Counted from the first letter of the stretch, positions 38,269 through 46,650 are shown. The stretch is 64,000 bases of DNA from Nitrincola tapanii (GCF_008368715.1 NZ_SMRS01000005.1:186001-250000); one strand, 5' to 3'. A program made the numbers and translations. The notes: generated by a model from the sequence alone, not told the origin.

Positions 38269-39294
38269 ATGTTCACAAAACCGATCTTAAAAAAACAGAG
38301 TTTTAAAAAATCTTCCGGTTTCCTGGGTATGGCTGCGGCAGCGGTTGCGGCTATTTCCCTGACTCTCGCACCGGTTGTCAGTGCCCAGTCGGTTCAGCGT
38401 TTGGCCTTCTCCGGTGGGCCGGATGGCGGAACCTTCCAGTTTTTTGCCAACGGCATTGCCACCCATCTATCGCGCAATCTTGAGCGTGTGGATGTGTCTA
38501 ACATGGCTTCTGCAGGATCCGTGGAGAACCTGCGTCGTGTGAACTCGCGTGATGCCGATTTTGGGATTGTCTATTCAGGTGATCTCTATCTCGGTGCTCA
38601 GGGTCAATTGACCGAAGACACACGTCAGTACCGTAATGTTCAGGCCATCTCTTATATGTTTGGTGCACCTGCGCATCTCATCGTCTTGGACAATGCCGGC
38701 ATTACCGATGTGGCTCAGTTGGCTGGTAAAAACGTTGCGGTTGGCCCTGCAGGTTCAGGCGCGGCGGCTTCAGCGCAGCGTTTTTTTGAAGGTGTGGGTT
38801 TGTGGGATAAGATCAATCCGCAGTATATCGGTTATAACCAAGGTGCTTCGGCACTGGGTGACCGTCAGATCGACGCACTCTGGGTTTTTGCCGGTTTCCC
38901 GAATGCATCCGTGATTCAGGCGGCGACCAGCAACCGCGTACGTTTGCTGCAAGTTCATGAAGCCGCTGAAAAAGGCACACTGTTCCAGGATCATCCTTAT
39001 TATGCACAAGTGACCATTCCAGCCGGAACCTATCCAAACGTTAATTATGATGTGGTCACCATTCAGGATTCGGCTTTGTGGGTAACGGGCCGTCATATGT
39101 CAGAAGCAATGATTTATGACATGGTCAGCAAGGTCTACTCAGAGGAAGGTTTGGCGTTTATGCAAACGGTTTCGAGCGCGGCTTCGGCTATGACCGTGGA
39201 AGGTGCTCTGGAGGGGATTGTGAATACTGTCCACCCAGGAGCGGCTAAATTCTGGAAGGAAAAGGGCTTAACTCTGACCGACGCGCAGAAGTAA
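38269..39294 (+). CDS. TAXI-family TRAP transporter solute-binding protein
   Basis: The 341-residue protein has a basic N-terminus and signal peptide ending near VVSAQS, then the TAXI-family fold: FSGGPDGGTFQFFANGIATH, SAGSVENLRRVNSRDADFGI, LAGKNVAVGPAGSGAAASAQ, and a C-terminal NTVHPGAAKFWKEKG. It is periplasmic and delivers substrate to the fused permease. ATG 38269 follows ACGAGG; an in-frame codon at 38236 would spoil the signal peptide. A strong terminator follows. Confidence 0.93.
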   Translation: MFTKPILKKQSFKKSSGFLGMAAAAVAAISLTLAPVVSAQSVQRLAFSGGPDGGTFQFFANGIATHLSRNLERVDVSNMASAGSVENLRRVNSRDADFGIVYSGDLYLGAQGQLTEDTRQYRNVQAISYMFGAPAHLIVLDNAGITDVAQLAGKNVAVGPAGSGAAASAQRFFEGVGLWDKINPQYIGYNQGASALGDRQIDALWVFAGFPNASVIQAATSNRVRLLQVHEAAEKGTLFQDHPYYAQVTIPAGTYPNVNYDVVTIQDSALWVTGRHMSEAMIYDMVSKVYSEEGLAFMQTVSSAASAMTVEGALEGIVNTVHPGAAKFWKEKGLTLTDAQK

Positions 39295-39320
39295 CTTTTA
39301 CACTTAAATCCTAAGACGCT

Positions 39321-39354
39321 AACGCCTCGCTTGTTCAAGTTGAGGCGTTTTTTT
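39321..39354 (+). terminator. terminator of the TRAP operon
   Basis: AACGCCTC and GAGGCGTT pair around a 13-base loop and are followed by seven T residues. Confidence 0.88.
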
Positions 39355-39625
39355 GCGCGAAGTTTTTTATCTTGGCCGCATCCTGGTGCAAGGGATCGAG
39401 CTTCAGCCACTTTTTAGCCACTTTTCAACCGCTTCATTTCGCCTCTGAATTTAGAGCCTTCCTTTTTTGAGTTTTTTGCCTCTGTGCGTTCAGCGCTATC
39501 CGATGCAATATCAGCGAGTTACCTTGAGTAAGCGTGACAGAGGGCTTTAAAGCAATAAGTTAAGCTATTGGCATGAATTTTTCATTCCTTTCAAGAAAAT
39601 TCGTTTCCGATGTCAAGGCAAGGCC
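39355..39625 (+). promoter_or_regulatory. gene-free stretch before eutB, with a possible sigma-54 site
   Basis: No gene is seen here. TGGCATGAATTTTTC at 39569-39583 matches the -24 box well and has the right spacing, but the -12 reads TTTC instead of TTGC, so the critical G is missing. A short direct repeat GCCACTTTT occurs twice near 39406-39425. The true eutB promoter remains undetermined. Confidence 0.35.
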
Positions 39626-41011
39626 ATGGGCTATCAAACCTCTCTAGGCGGTACCGGCTACCGATTCAATGATCTTAAAACCCTCATGGCGAAGGCTACA
39701 CCGTTACGTTCAGGTGATTGCCTAGCGGGTGTGGCGGCGACTGATGCACGAGAGCGGGTGGCGGCTCAAATGACCCTCGCCGCAGTGCCGCTGAAACGTT
39801 TTCTTCAGGAGGCCCTGATTCCCTATGAGGAAGATGAGGTCACACGTTTGATACTGGATCGTCATGATGCGGAGGCCTTTGCTCCGGTTGCGCATTTAAC
39901 AGTCGGTGATTTCAGAGATTGGTTGCTTTCCGAACAAGCCACCTCCGCAAGCTTGCGCAATCTGGCATCGGGTTTAACACCTGAGATGGTCGCGGCTGTC
40001 TCAAAAATCATGCGTATTCAGGATCTGATTCGGGTGGCTCAGAAGATCGAGGTGGTGAGTGCTTTTCGCAATACATTAGGCTTAAAAGGCCGGTTATCCA
40101 CCCGTTTACAACCGAATCACCCTAAAGATGATCCTGCAGGGGTGGCTGCCAGTCTGTTAGACGGTCTGCTCTATGCTAATGGTGATGCTGTGATCGGCAT
40201 CAATCCGGCGACCGATAACTATCATGCAGTGACGCGCTTGATGTGTTTGCTCGATGAAGTGATTCAACGCTATGAGATTCCAACTCAATCCTGCGTTTTA
40301 ACCCATGTGACGACACATCTAGAAGCCATCAATCGTGGTATGCCTGTGGATCTTGTCTTCCAATCGATTGCAGGAACCCAGGCGGCGAATGCAAGCTTTG
40401 GTGTGTCTTTGTCGGTGTTGCAGGAAGCACAGCAAGCGGCATTGGCCTTAGGGCGTGGGACGGTGGGCAATAATGTGATGTATTTTGAAACCGGTCAGGG
40501 TAGTGCGCTGTCTGCGAATGCCCATCATGGCTTAGACCAGCAAACCTGTGAAGCACGTGCCTATGGAGTCGCGCGGCATTTTTCGCCTTTATTGGTGAAT
40601 AGTGTCGTCGGTTTTATCGGCCCTGAATATCTTTATGACGGTAAGCAGATTATTCGTGCCGGGTTAGAAGATCATTTTTGTGGAAAACTGTTAGGCCTGC
40701 CGATGGGGTGCGACATCTGTTACACCAATCATGCGGAAGCGGATCAGGATGATATGGACATGTTGCTGACGCAGCTGGCGGTGGCGGGAATCAATTTCAT
40801 TATGGGGATCCCTGGCTCCGATGACATTATGCTCAATTATCAAACCACTTCTTTCCACGATGCTCTTTATGTGCGCAAGGTGCTGAATAAGGCGCCTGCC
40901 CCGGAGTTTGCGACTTGGCTGCAAAAGATGGGGATTATGGATGATCAGCACAATCTTTTAACGGGTCATACTCTACCCAGTGCCCTGGCTCATTTACAGG
41001 CTAAGTTGTGA
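39626..41011 (+). CDS. eutB: ethanolamine ammonia-lyase large subunit
   Basis: EutB, with EutC, splits ethanolamine to acetaldehyde and ammonia using adenosylcobalamin. The 461-residue product matches family length and motifs: RSGDCLAGVAA, RFLQEALIPYEEDEVTRLI, STRLQPNHPKDDPAGVAAS, LYANGDAVIGINPATD, MYFETGQGSALSANAHHG, GLPMGCDICYTNHAEADQDD and GIPGSDDIMLNYQTTSFHD. AAGGCAAGG precedes ATG 39626. No eut microcompartment genes, EutA reactivase or EutH permease are present, so this is a simple cytosolic lyase. Confidence 0.96.
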   Translation: MGYQTSLGGTGYRFNDLKTLMAKATPLRSGDCLAGVAATDARERVAAQMTLAAVPLKRFLQEALIPYEEDEVTRLILDRHDAEAFAPVAHLTVGDFRDWLLSEQATSASLRNLASGLTPEMVAAVSKIMRIQDLIRVAQKIEVVSAFRNTLGLKGRLSTRLQPNHPKDDPAGVAASLLDGLLYANGDAVIGINPATDNYHAVTRLMCLLDEVIQRYEIPTQSCVLTHVTTHLEAINRGMPVDLVFQSIAGTQAANASFGVSLSVLQEAQQAALALGRGTVGNNVMYFETGQGSALSANAHHGLDQQTCEARAYGVARHFSPLLVNSVVGFIGPEYLYDGKQIIRAGLEDHFCGKLLGLPMGCDICYTNHAEADQDDMDMLLTQLAVAGINFIMGIPGSDDIMLNYQTTSFHDALYVRKVLNKAPAPEFATWLQKMGIMDDQHNLLTGHTLPSALAHLQAKL

Positions 41012-41023
41012 AGGAGGGATGCG

Positions 41024-41842
41024 ATGTCGGACTTTAATCAAGCGCTAGTCACACCAAATATTTGGGCCAGTTTAAGACGTCATACCCCAGCGCGTATCGG
41101 CTTGGGGAGAAGTGGGGTGAGCCTACCTACGCAGGCTTTATTAGAGTTCCAATCGGCTCATGCTCAGGCGCGTGATGCCGTGAAATTACCCTTGGATATT
41201 CAGCAGTTGCAGCAGGATCTAGCTGAGCAGGGCGTGCCGAGTCTTAGATTGCATTCACAAGCGAAAGATCGCAGCCTGTATCTGCAAAGGCCGGATTTGG
41301 GTCGGCGTTTGGATGCGGATTCTGCCGCCAAGCTAAAACGCCTAGCGACCCTGCCTGGGCTCCAACACAATAGGCGCCAGGTCGTGGTGGTGATTGCAGA
41401 TGGACTGTCTTCGACAGCGGTACAGCAGCAGGCAGTCCCCATGTTGCTCGCGATTCAATCAGCTCTTCAGGCTTTGAGTATCACGATTTCTAGCGTCTGT
41501 GTTGTTGAGCAAGCACGCGTGGCTTTAGGGGACGAGGTGGGTGAGTTATTGGCAAGCCAAGCCGTCATCCTGCTAGTGGGCGAACGACCGGGTTTGAGTT
41601 CACCGGATAGTTTGGGCATCTATTATACCTATGCCCCAAGAGTCGGTTTAACCGATGCGGCACGTAATTGTATCTCGAATATTCGACCCGGGGGACAGAG
41701 TGTCGAAGAGGCGGCAACTAGACTGATCTGGCTGGTGAAGGAGTCTTTTACACGAAAACTCTCAGGAGTGGCGCTTAAAGACCAATCGGGAGGCTCTGAT
41801 GCCCTAGAGGTTGCGCAGGGGCGGAGTTTTTTATTGGAGTGA
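41024..41842 (+). CDS. eutC: ethanolamine ammonia-lyase small subunit
   Basis: The 272-residue small subunit completes the cobalamin site. Conserved parts are RIGLGRSGVSLPTQALLEFQ, HAQARDAVKLPLD, VVVIADGLSSTAVQQQ, LLVGERPGLSSPDSLGIY and CISNIRPGGQSVEEAA. It starts 13 bases after eutB with GAAGGAGGG upstream. There is no clear terminator before the opposing exonuclease gene. Confidence 0.95.
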   Translation: MSDFNQALVTPNIWASLRRHTPARIGLGRSGVSLPTQALLEFQSAHAQARDAVKLPLDIQQLQQDLAEQGVPSLRLHSQAKDRSLYLQRPDLGRRLDADSAAKLKRLATLPGLQHNRRQVVVVIADGLSSTAVQQQAVPMLLAIQSALQALSITISSVCVVEQARVALGDEVGELLASQAVILLVGERPGLSSPDSLGIYYTYAPRVGLTDAARNCISNIRPGGQSVEEAATRLIWLVKESFTRKLSGVALKDQSGGSDALEVAQGRSFLLE

Positions 41843-41974
41843 AAGGTCGGAAGTGGTTTGTTAGTTATGTTTGTAGTGATCAGCGCAACCTCTAGGTTTT
41901 CTACTTCAAGAGTTATGCCATGCAAGCTGGCTGTTGAGCGCTAGTTATCAGAACTGAAGCGCGGTAATAAGCTC

Positions 41975-42574
41975 TCATTTTTCAACACCATCAGTCCGCG
42001 CCATAATTGCTAGTGACCAATCCATTTGCGGGAGCAATCTGGCCATATTCCGAGCATCATCAATACCTCGGTGCGGTTGGCCTTCGAATGTCAGGGCGTG
42101 AAACTTAAGAGCCGCTCCTAAGCCGTTGTGCTTGCGCTCGCCAGTGGTCATTTTCCAGAGGCTCTTTAGGTTAAGATGAGGCAGTCTCATGAAGGTAGGC
42201 ATGCAGTCTTCACGTGCAGATTGAGCCGCGATATGACGCCTGTCATAGTTGCCCCAACTGGCCCACAGCCTGAGATCCGGCCAGGAACGGAGCCAAGCAT
42301 CGACTTCGGGTACGACCTCTGCAAAAACGGGCGCTTGATCGACCATCATCTGTTTAATCGAGGTCAGCTGCTGACAGAATGGACTGAGTATTGGGTTGAT
42401 CTGTGGCCGAACCAAAAATGAGCGACTTTCCAGTATCACCCCAGCGCACGTTGCCACCACACAACCTAACTCAATGATTTCCATTTCATGGACAGATTGG
42501 CGTGATCCAGATGGAGCGATTTGGTTTTCCCAGCAGGTGGCTTCCAAGTCCACGATAAGTATCGCCTGTTGCAT
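41975..42574 (-). CDS. DEDDh 3'-5' exonuclease, first of two paralogues
   Basis: A 199-residue protein that is nearly all an exonuclease domain of the DnaQ/ERI-1 type: Exo I LIVDLEATCW, EMEIIELGCVV, Exo II WASWGNYDRRH, and Exo III HRGIDDARNMARLLP with the catalytic His and Asp. All DEDDh residues seem present, so it should be active on RNA or DNA 3' ends. GAGGAGG precedes the ATG. A paralogue of identical length lies at 44909-45508, and the two bracket a tRNA scar and an Rpn gene. It may have come with the island or be the chromosomal template for the second copy. Confidence 0.88.
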   Translation of the reverse strand: MQQAILIVDLEATCWENQIAPSGSRQSVHEMEIIELGCVVATCAGVILESRSFLVRPQINPILSPFCQQLTSIKQMMVDQAPVFAEVVPEVDAWLRSWPDLRLWASWGNYDRRHIAAQSAREDCMPTFMRLPHLNLKSLWKMTTGERKHNGLGAALKFHALTFEGQPHRGIDDARNMARLLPQMDWSLAIMARTDGVEK

Positions 42575-42686
42575 CGGCTCCTCCTCTATCGTCTTAGGTT
42601 TGGAGATGTGGCGACAGATTCACGTGCAAACTAGAGTGGGCGTTAGCTGTATAGGATCTGATTTGAATTCATTCAGCTATAAATTA

Positions 42687-42721
42687 AAAAGGCAGACCGG
42701 TAAGTACCTGATCCGCCTTCT
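42687..42721 (-). terminator. terminator following the tRNA-fMet 3' fragment
   Basis: On the minus strand an approximately 15-pair stem (AAGGCGGATCAGGTA with TACCGGTCTGCCTT, one mismatch and two G-T pairs) is followed by TTTTTAATTT. It starts 7 bases past the tRNA CCA end, as expected for the native end of a tRNA transcript. Confidence 0.75.
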
Positions 42722-42727
42722 AAAATT

Positions 42728-42772
42728 TGGTAGCGGGGGCTGGATTTGAACCAACGACCTTCGGGTTATGAG
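42728..42772 (-). tRNA. 3' fragment of initiator tRNA-Met (CAT), probable attachment site
   Basis: Read on the minus strand, these 45 bases are the 3' part of tRNA-fMet: the end of the anticodon stem-loop with CTCATAACCCG, variable region AAGGTC, T arm GTTGGTTCAAATCCAGC, acceptor strand CCCCGCTA and CCA. The D arm and 5' acceptor strand are absent; bases right of 42772 do not continue the tRNA. A terminator follows on the same strand. Such 3' tRNA duplicates are the usual scar of tyrosine-integrase elements, here with the element to the right. Confidence 0.85.
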
Positions 42773-43251
42773 AATGAAGAAGCTAATGTCCCGTATCAGT
42801 TATAATTCCCTTAAAGTGACGTAAAATCAGCATGTTGTGTGGGTCGTGCGCGATGTGGTCTCTGGTTTAATACTACTTTTCATCACTTTTCGACAATTGG
42901 TTTTGTCACAAATTGAAAAGGTGTTTTTACACATGAAATGACCTTAGGTTGGCAGGTCCGAGGGGGAGTCGAGAAGTGCTCAATGGTCCTGAGCCAGTCA
43001 AGGAGTTCAGTGAGCAGTGGCTTGATGAGGTGCTCACAGTGGTATCTGCGTGCCTGTTAGGAATGTAGCGCATGATATGACTGAACACATGCGCATGCAG
43101 CCCCTATGTCCAATGAGGGTCACAGCTGCTCAAGTTTCAGGCCCACGCCCAAGCGGCTGAGGTGTAGCCTTGAAAGGACGTCGTTATGTCTCAACATCTG
43201 GCCGTAGCGGTAAACTATATACTGCATCAGTCGAGTCGGCTGGCATGCCAG
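42773..43251. other. gene-poor island edge
   Basis: No intact gene is supported. The minus strand keeps an open frame without a good start at about 42885-43046 (ending KPIVEK) that may be a decayed gene. At 43119-43166 there is a remnant of an Rpn-type gene, described separately. An integrase gene was looked for and not found here. Confidence 0.5.
43119..43166 (-). pseudogene. fragment of a second Rpn-family nuclease gene
   Basis: Minus-strand translation gives HLSRLGVGLKLEQL and then a stop. This matches RHLSRLGADVNLEQL in the intact Rpn gene at 43252-44265, and the DNA is clearly similar over about 45 bases. It is a short leftover of a diverged paralogue. Confidence 0.65.
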
Positions 43252-44265
43252 TCAGTGCTTACCCATCAGTACTTCGAGACCATCGGCTGTCAGTACACCT
43301 TTCGTCCAGGCATCCAGCTGAGAGGCATCAGCTTGATTTATCAGCTGAGCCACCCAATCAGGCAGGCTACCAAACTTCAATTCAAGCAAAGCGAGGGCTG
43401 TTTCACGCATTGTCTCCATGCGACCTTCCATGCGGCCTTCCATCCGTCCACGTTGGACCCCGATTTGCTCCCCTTGAAGGCGCTCTTTCTTGACCAGGTT
43501 TTCCAAGTTCTCGGCTAACATGTCTTTATCCTCGACTAAGCTGTTGAGCTGTTCCAGGTTCACATCCGCGCCCAAACGGCTAAGGTGGCGCTTGATCCAG
43601 CGAGTGACGATCTTATCCACCCGATCCTTGTGAGGATCAGCCTGAATGATGGCGACTATGCGGTCTACGGCACGCTGCAATGACTCCCAGCTGTCACCGG
43701 CATTCTCGACGCTGAACATCCCGCTCAGCGGTGTGGGATGAAGCCCTAGTTCTGCGTCGCTGTAGCGGCCTTCATCCACCAGATAGTAACGCAGATGCGG
43801 CTGATAGACTCGCAGAAACGCAGGTGGTTCCGGCTGCACCAGATCATAGATGTCCTGCTTGGCCGTCCAGCGCTGCGAGCCGTTATACAGAACGATTGGC
43901 AGCACCGGTGGAAGTCCCTGGGAGGGGGTGGTGTCCTTGTGCTTCAACAGATGATCGTAGAAGCAGGCCACATAGTGCATCAGCCGGATCGGCATGCTCC
44001 TGTCGACCTGAGATTGAAACTCCAGCAGGATGTACAGGTAAACCTGTTGGGTGACACCGTCCCAGGTCACTTCGACCGACCAGACCACATCCTCGAACTT
44101 CTCCTCGAACAAGGGCGTGATGTAGTTACCGCTGTGGTTTTTCAGTGTACTGAAGTCCATGATCTGCGCAATCTCGGATGGCATGAAGCCTTCGATCAAC
44201 TGCTGAACGAACTCTGGGTAGCTGAAGACCTCTTTATAGCCGGTATCGTGATGCTGACTTGCCAT
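43252..44265 (-). CDS. Rpn-family recombination-promoting nuclease / transposase_31 type
   Basis: A 337-residue protein of the YhgA-like (PF04754) family, whose members are PD-(D/E)XK DNA endonucleases that promote RecA-independent recombination. Typical parts are HDTGYKEVFSYPEFVQQLIEG, the DFS...NYI and EDVVWSVEV / VYLYILLEFQSQVDRSMPIRL catalytic-core region, LPPVLPIVLYNGSQRW, and a C-terminal helical part with the triple repeat GRMEGRMEGRMET, encoded by 12-base repeats near 43417-43453. The C-terminus ELKFGSLPDWVAQLINQA is DUF4351-like. These genes are often horizontally transferred, and a remnant of another copy is adjacent. Confidence 0.88.
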   Translation of the reverse strand: MASQHHDTGYKEVFSYPEFVQQLIEGFMPSEIAQIMDFSTLKNHSGNYITPLFEEKFEDVVWSVEVTWDGVTQQVYLYILLEFQSQVDRSMPIRLMHYVACFYDHLLKHKDTTPSQGLPPVLPIVLYNGSQRWTAKQDIYDLVQPEPPAFLRVYQPHLRYYLVDEGRYSDAELGLHPTPLSGMFSVENAGDSWESLQRAVDRIVAIIQADPHKDRVDKIVTRWIKRHLSRLGADVNLEQLNSLVEDKDMLAENLENLVKKERLQGEQIGVQRGRMEGRMEGRMETMRETALALLELKFGSLPDWVAQLINQADASQLDAWTKGVLTADGLEVLMGKH

Positions 44266-44507
44266 GGTGACTCCTGTCTGAACACTGATCAGTCTATCAC
44301 AGAGGTTTGGTGTGAAAGGAGTGATAGTTTTTGCTCTTCTTGCGTCATCAGTCGCTGATGGGTCATCAGAATGGCGAAGCCAGGCTGCATATCATGATCC
44401 TCTGGACTCTGTGGGCTGGGCGTTCAATCCTGCACGATCAGCCCCGGTCTGGCCGCCACTGATGATCATGTTGAGTGTCATGGTCGTTATCCTGGGTGAT
44501 CGATTGC

Positions 44508-44912
44508 TCAGTGCAGGCTCTCTACTGAAATGTAGTCATTGGGGCGCAGTGTTCTGATGGCTTGGGCACCGGCGCCACTCAAACAGAGCCTGGCTACTTC
44601 GCGGGTCATATAAAAATGATGACAGCTGTACTCCCTGCCCAGAGTACGGTAACGACTGCCACCCAGTGTGATGAAGTCGGTTTTCGTGTCATCGGTCTCG
44701 CTGCTCAAAACCTTGGAGGTAAGAATCCAGTCACCCGGATCAAACCGCTGACTGAAATCCTCCACAACCGTGGCATGAATACGCATAAAGGGTTCATGGG
44801 GTGTCTCGCAACCGGGGAGGGGATGAAAATACAGGCATTCCACATCCCGGATAATCGCGGTTACCTGGTAGGGGGTGGCCTTGCTAACCCTGTTTTCGGT
44901 CGAGTCGTTCAC
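44508..44912 (-). CDS. hypothetical protein encoded with the second exonuclease
   Basis: A 134-residue soluble protein whose start overlaps the exonuclease stop by four bases, so the two are translationally coupled. It is a mixed alpha/beta sequence (PYQVTAIIRDVECLYFHPLP, FDPGDWILTSKVLSSE, NDYISVESLH). I do not recognise a family. Because of the coupling it may modify or restrain the exonuclease. The first exonuclease copy at 41975 has no such partner. Confidence 0.65.
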   Translation of the reverse strand: MNDSTENRVSKATPYQVTAIIRDVECLYFHPLPGCETPHEPFMRIHATVVEDFSQRFDPGDWILTSKVLSSETDDTKTDFITLGGSRYRTLGREYSCHHFYMTREVARLCLSGAGAQAIRTLRPNDYISVESLH

Positions 44913-45508
44913 GGTTCAAGCCCTTCAGTGCGTGCCAAGCATGCCAATGACCAGTCCATATAGGGCAGCAGCCTCGCCATATTGCAGGCATCGTCAATCC
45001 CGCGATGGGGCTGACCCTCAAATGCCAGTGCGTGGTACTTGAGAGCGGCCCCCAGCCCGTTGCGTTTGCGCTCGCCTGTCGTGTGCTTCCAAATCGACTT
45101 GAGATTCAGATGGGGCAGACGCATGAAGCCCGGTGTACGGTTTTCACGTCTGGACTGAGCGGTGATATGCCGGCGGTCATAATTGCCCCAGCTGGCCCAT
45201 GCACGCAGTTCTGGCCAGGCACTCAACCACGTATCCAGCTCAGAAACGGCATCAACGAATAACGGCGCATCATCTACCATCGCCTGAGTGATTGATGTCA
45301 GCTGCTCACAGAAAGGACTCAGCACGGGATTGTCCCGTGGTTTGATCAGAAACGAGCGCTTGTCCAGAACTTCACCCTTGCGGGTCGCTATTACACAGCC
45401 AAACTCAATGATTTCCATTTCATCAATGGATTGGCGGAACCCTGATGGGGCGATATGGTTTTCCCAACAGGTCGCTTCCAGGTCCACAATCAGTAGCGCA
45501 GCATCCAT
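44909..45508 (-). CDS. DEDDh 3'-5' exonuclease, second paralogue
   Basis: Exactly 199 residues, as in the copy at 41975-42574, and identical over long stretches (LIVDLEATCWEN, LSPFC, WASWGNYDRRH, FMRLPHLNLKS, TTGERK, NGLGAALK, FEGQPHRGIDDA). Catalytic DEDDh residues are intact. ATG 45508 has AGGAAGA upstream; the longer frame to 45541 lacks family support. It heads a two-gene operon with the 134-residue hypothetical protein. Confidence 0.87.
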   Translation of the reverse strand: MDAALLIVDLEATCWENHIAPSGFRQSIDEMEIIEFGCVIATRKGEVLDKRSFLIKPRDNPVLSPFCEQLTSITQAMVDDAPLFVDAVSELDTWLSAWPELRAWASWGNYDRRHITAQSRRENRTPGFMRLPHLNLKSIWKHTTGERKRNGLGAALKYHALAFEGQPHRGIDDACNMARLLPYMDWSLACLARTEGLEP

Positions 45509-45645
45509 AGCGTTCTTCCTGGATCTTGGTGGTGAAGACACTCGGTCGTCTTTTTTGTGTTTGACGAGGCCATGTGAAATGAGTGTAATGGAATAAACAA
45601 TTAAGTCCAGTCGAATGGATTTATGATATTCAGAGACATTTTGTG

Positions 45646-46650
45646 ATGGCCAAGCACGACCTCAATATCGAAGAGATGACGATGGATGCCGTGCTGGCGC
45701 TACTCAGTTCGAAGCAAAATCCAACCCTGAGCTGGCCTATGATCGGACAGGCGATCCGACGGTTGGAATTATTGGGTTACCCCAAGCAGCGTTCAGGGGG
45801 ACAGCACTGGCTGGAGCAATTGGTGGAGCCGATCGGAATCAAGCGGACGGCCGCCTGGCGCTATCGTGCTATCGCCAAAGACTGGCCCTGGTTGCGACGA
45901 GAGCTGCTCAAGCAAGCGATCGATGCGCCAGTGCTTGATCAGTTAGAGCCAACGGTCAGCGCCGAGCAGGTCGAAATTCTGATCCGAGTGGTGAGAGCAA
46001 CGCCGCCCGAAATATGGAAAGCCGTGGCCGAGCGAGTGTTACATCGCGCGATTAGTCTGCGTGAAATCCGTTGCATCTGGTCTCATCATCGGCCGGTATT
46101 GCGAGGTAAAACCGCGCGTGGACGGGGTTCTCGCGGTTTTGTTGAAAGTGTAGCGGTAGATGAGCAGTTGCCTGAAACCCAAGGAGCACGTTTCAAAGGC
46201 CTCGTCTGCCAGCTGTTGGAGATGCACTACCCCGCAATACTGGAACAGCAACTGGCACAGCGACTGCTCAGATACCGCTTTGATTCCAATACTCAGGAAC
46301 TTGAGGTAATGGGCATTGCGCTGGATGCCGTCTGCAGTGTGCTACCTGACGGGCATCGCCTGCCGCTCATTCACGGCTTTGTGATCATGCAGGATGTCGA
46401 TAACACGCATGCGTTGTATCAGCGCTTTGCCGCACTGGCACCTTTCGTTGATGTGTTGTGGCTGGTTGCCCCTCAGGCTGTGGAGTTGAATGGATCGGTC
46501 GGCTTGATCATCAGTGACGGGGTTCACATCCAGGGGGTGCATGCCTCTGAACCCTCTCATGTACTGGCACAGGAAGCGCTGACCAACCCTTTGGTATTGC
46601 GGTGGCAGCAGCGTATGGGAATGCAGATGATGCGTGAGGGTAAGCGCTGA
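45646..46650 (+). CDS. uncharacterised island protein with HTH-like N-terminus
   Basis: A 334-residue soluble protein I cannot assign. The N-terminal third is helical and basic (WPMIGQAIRRLELLGYPKQRSGGQHWLEQL, IKRTAAWRYRAIAKDWPWLRRELL), suggesting DNA binding. The last ~150 residues alternate strands and helices (GIALDAVCSVLPDGHRLPLIHG, LYQRFAALAPFVDVLWLVAP), a pattern reminiscent of PD-(D/E)XK folds but without a clear E-x-K. ATG 45646 is chosen over GTG 45643. It is transcribed toward the CRISPR locus and followed by hairpins. Confidence 0.6.
   Translation: MAKHDLNIEEMTMDAVLALLSSKQNPTLSWPMIGQAIRRLELLGYPKQRSGGQHWLEQLVEPIGIKRTAAWRYRAIAKDWPWLRRELLKQAIDAPVLDQLEPTVSAEQVEILIRVVRATPPEIWKAVAERVLHRAISLREIRCIWSHHRPVLRGKTARGRGSRGFVESVAVDEQLPETQGARFKGLVCQLLEMHYPAILEQQLAQRLLRYRFDSNTQELEVMGIALDAVCSVLPDGHRLPLIHGFVIMQDVDNTHALYQRFAALAPFVDVLWLVAPQAVELNGSVGLIISDGVHIQGVHASEPSHVLAQEALTNPLVLRWQQRMGMQMMREGKR

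Noticed and set aside
39569-39583. A confident sigma-54 promoter for eutBC
   Set aside because: The -12 element has T in place of the nearly invariant G; kept only as a weak candidate.
39626-41842. Ethanolamine microcompartment operon
   Set aside because: Only eutB and eutC are present; no shell, reactivase or dehydrogenase genes.
42773-43251. Integrase or transposase gene next to the tRNA scar
   Set aside because: No frame of adequate length or catalytic motif was found; only a decayed frame and an Rpn remnant.
43170-44358. Plus-strand frames antisense to the Rpn gene
   Set aside because: Codon pattern and family match support the minus-strand gene only.
44312-44557. 81-codon plus-strand frame with a hydrophobic segment
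   Set aside because: It has no clear ribosome site, overlaps the 134-residue gene in antisense and lacks a neighbour relationship; insufficient support.
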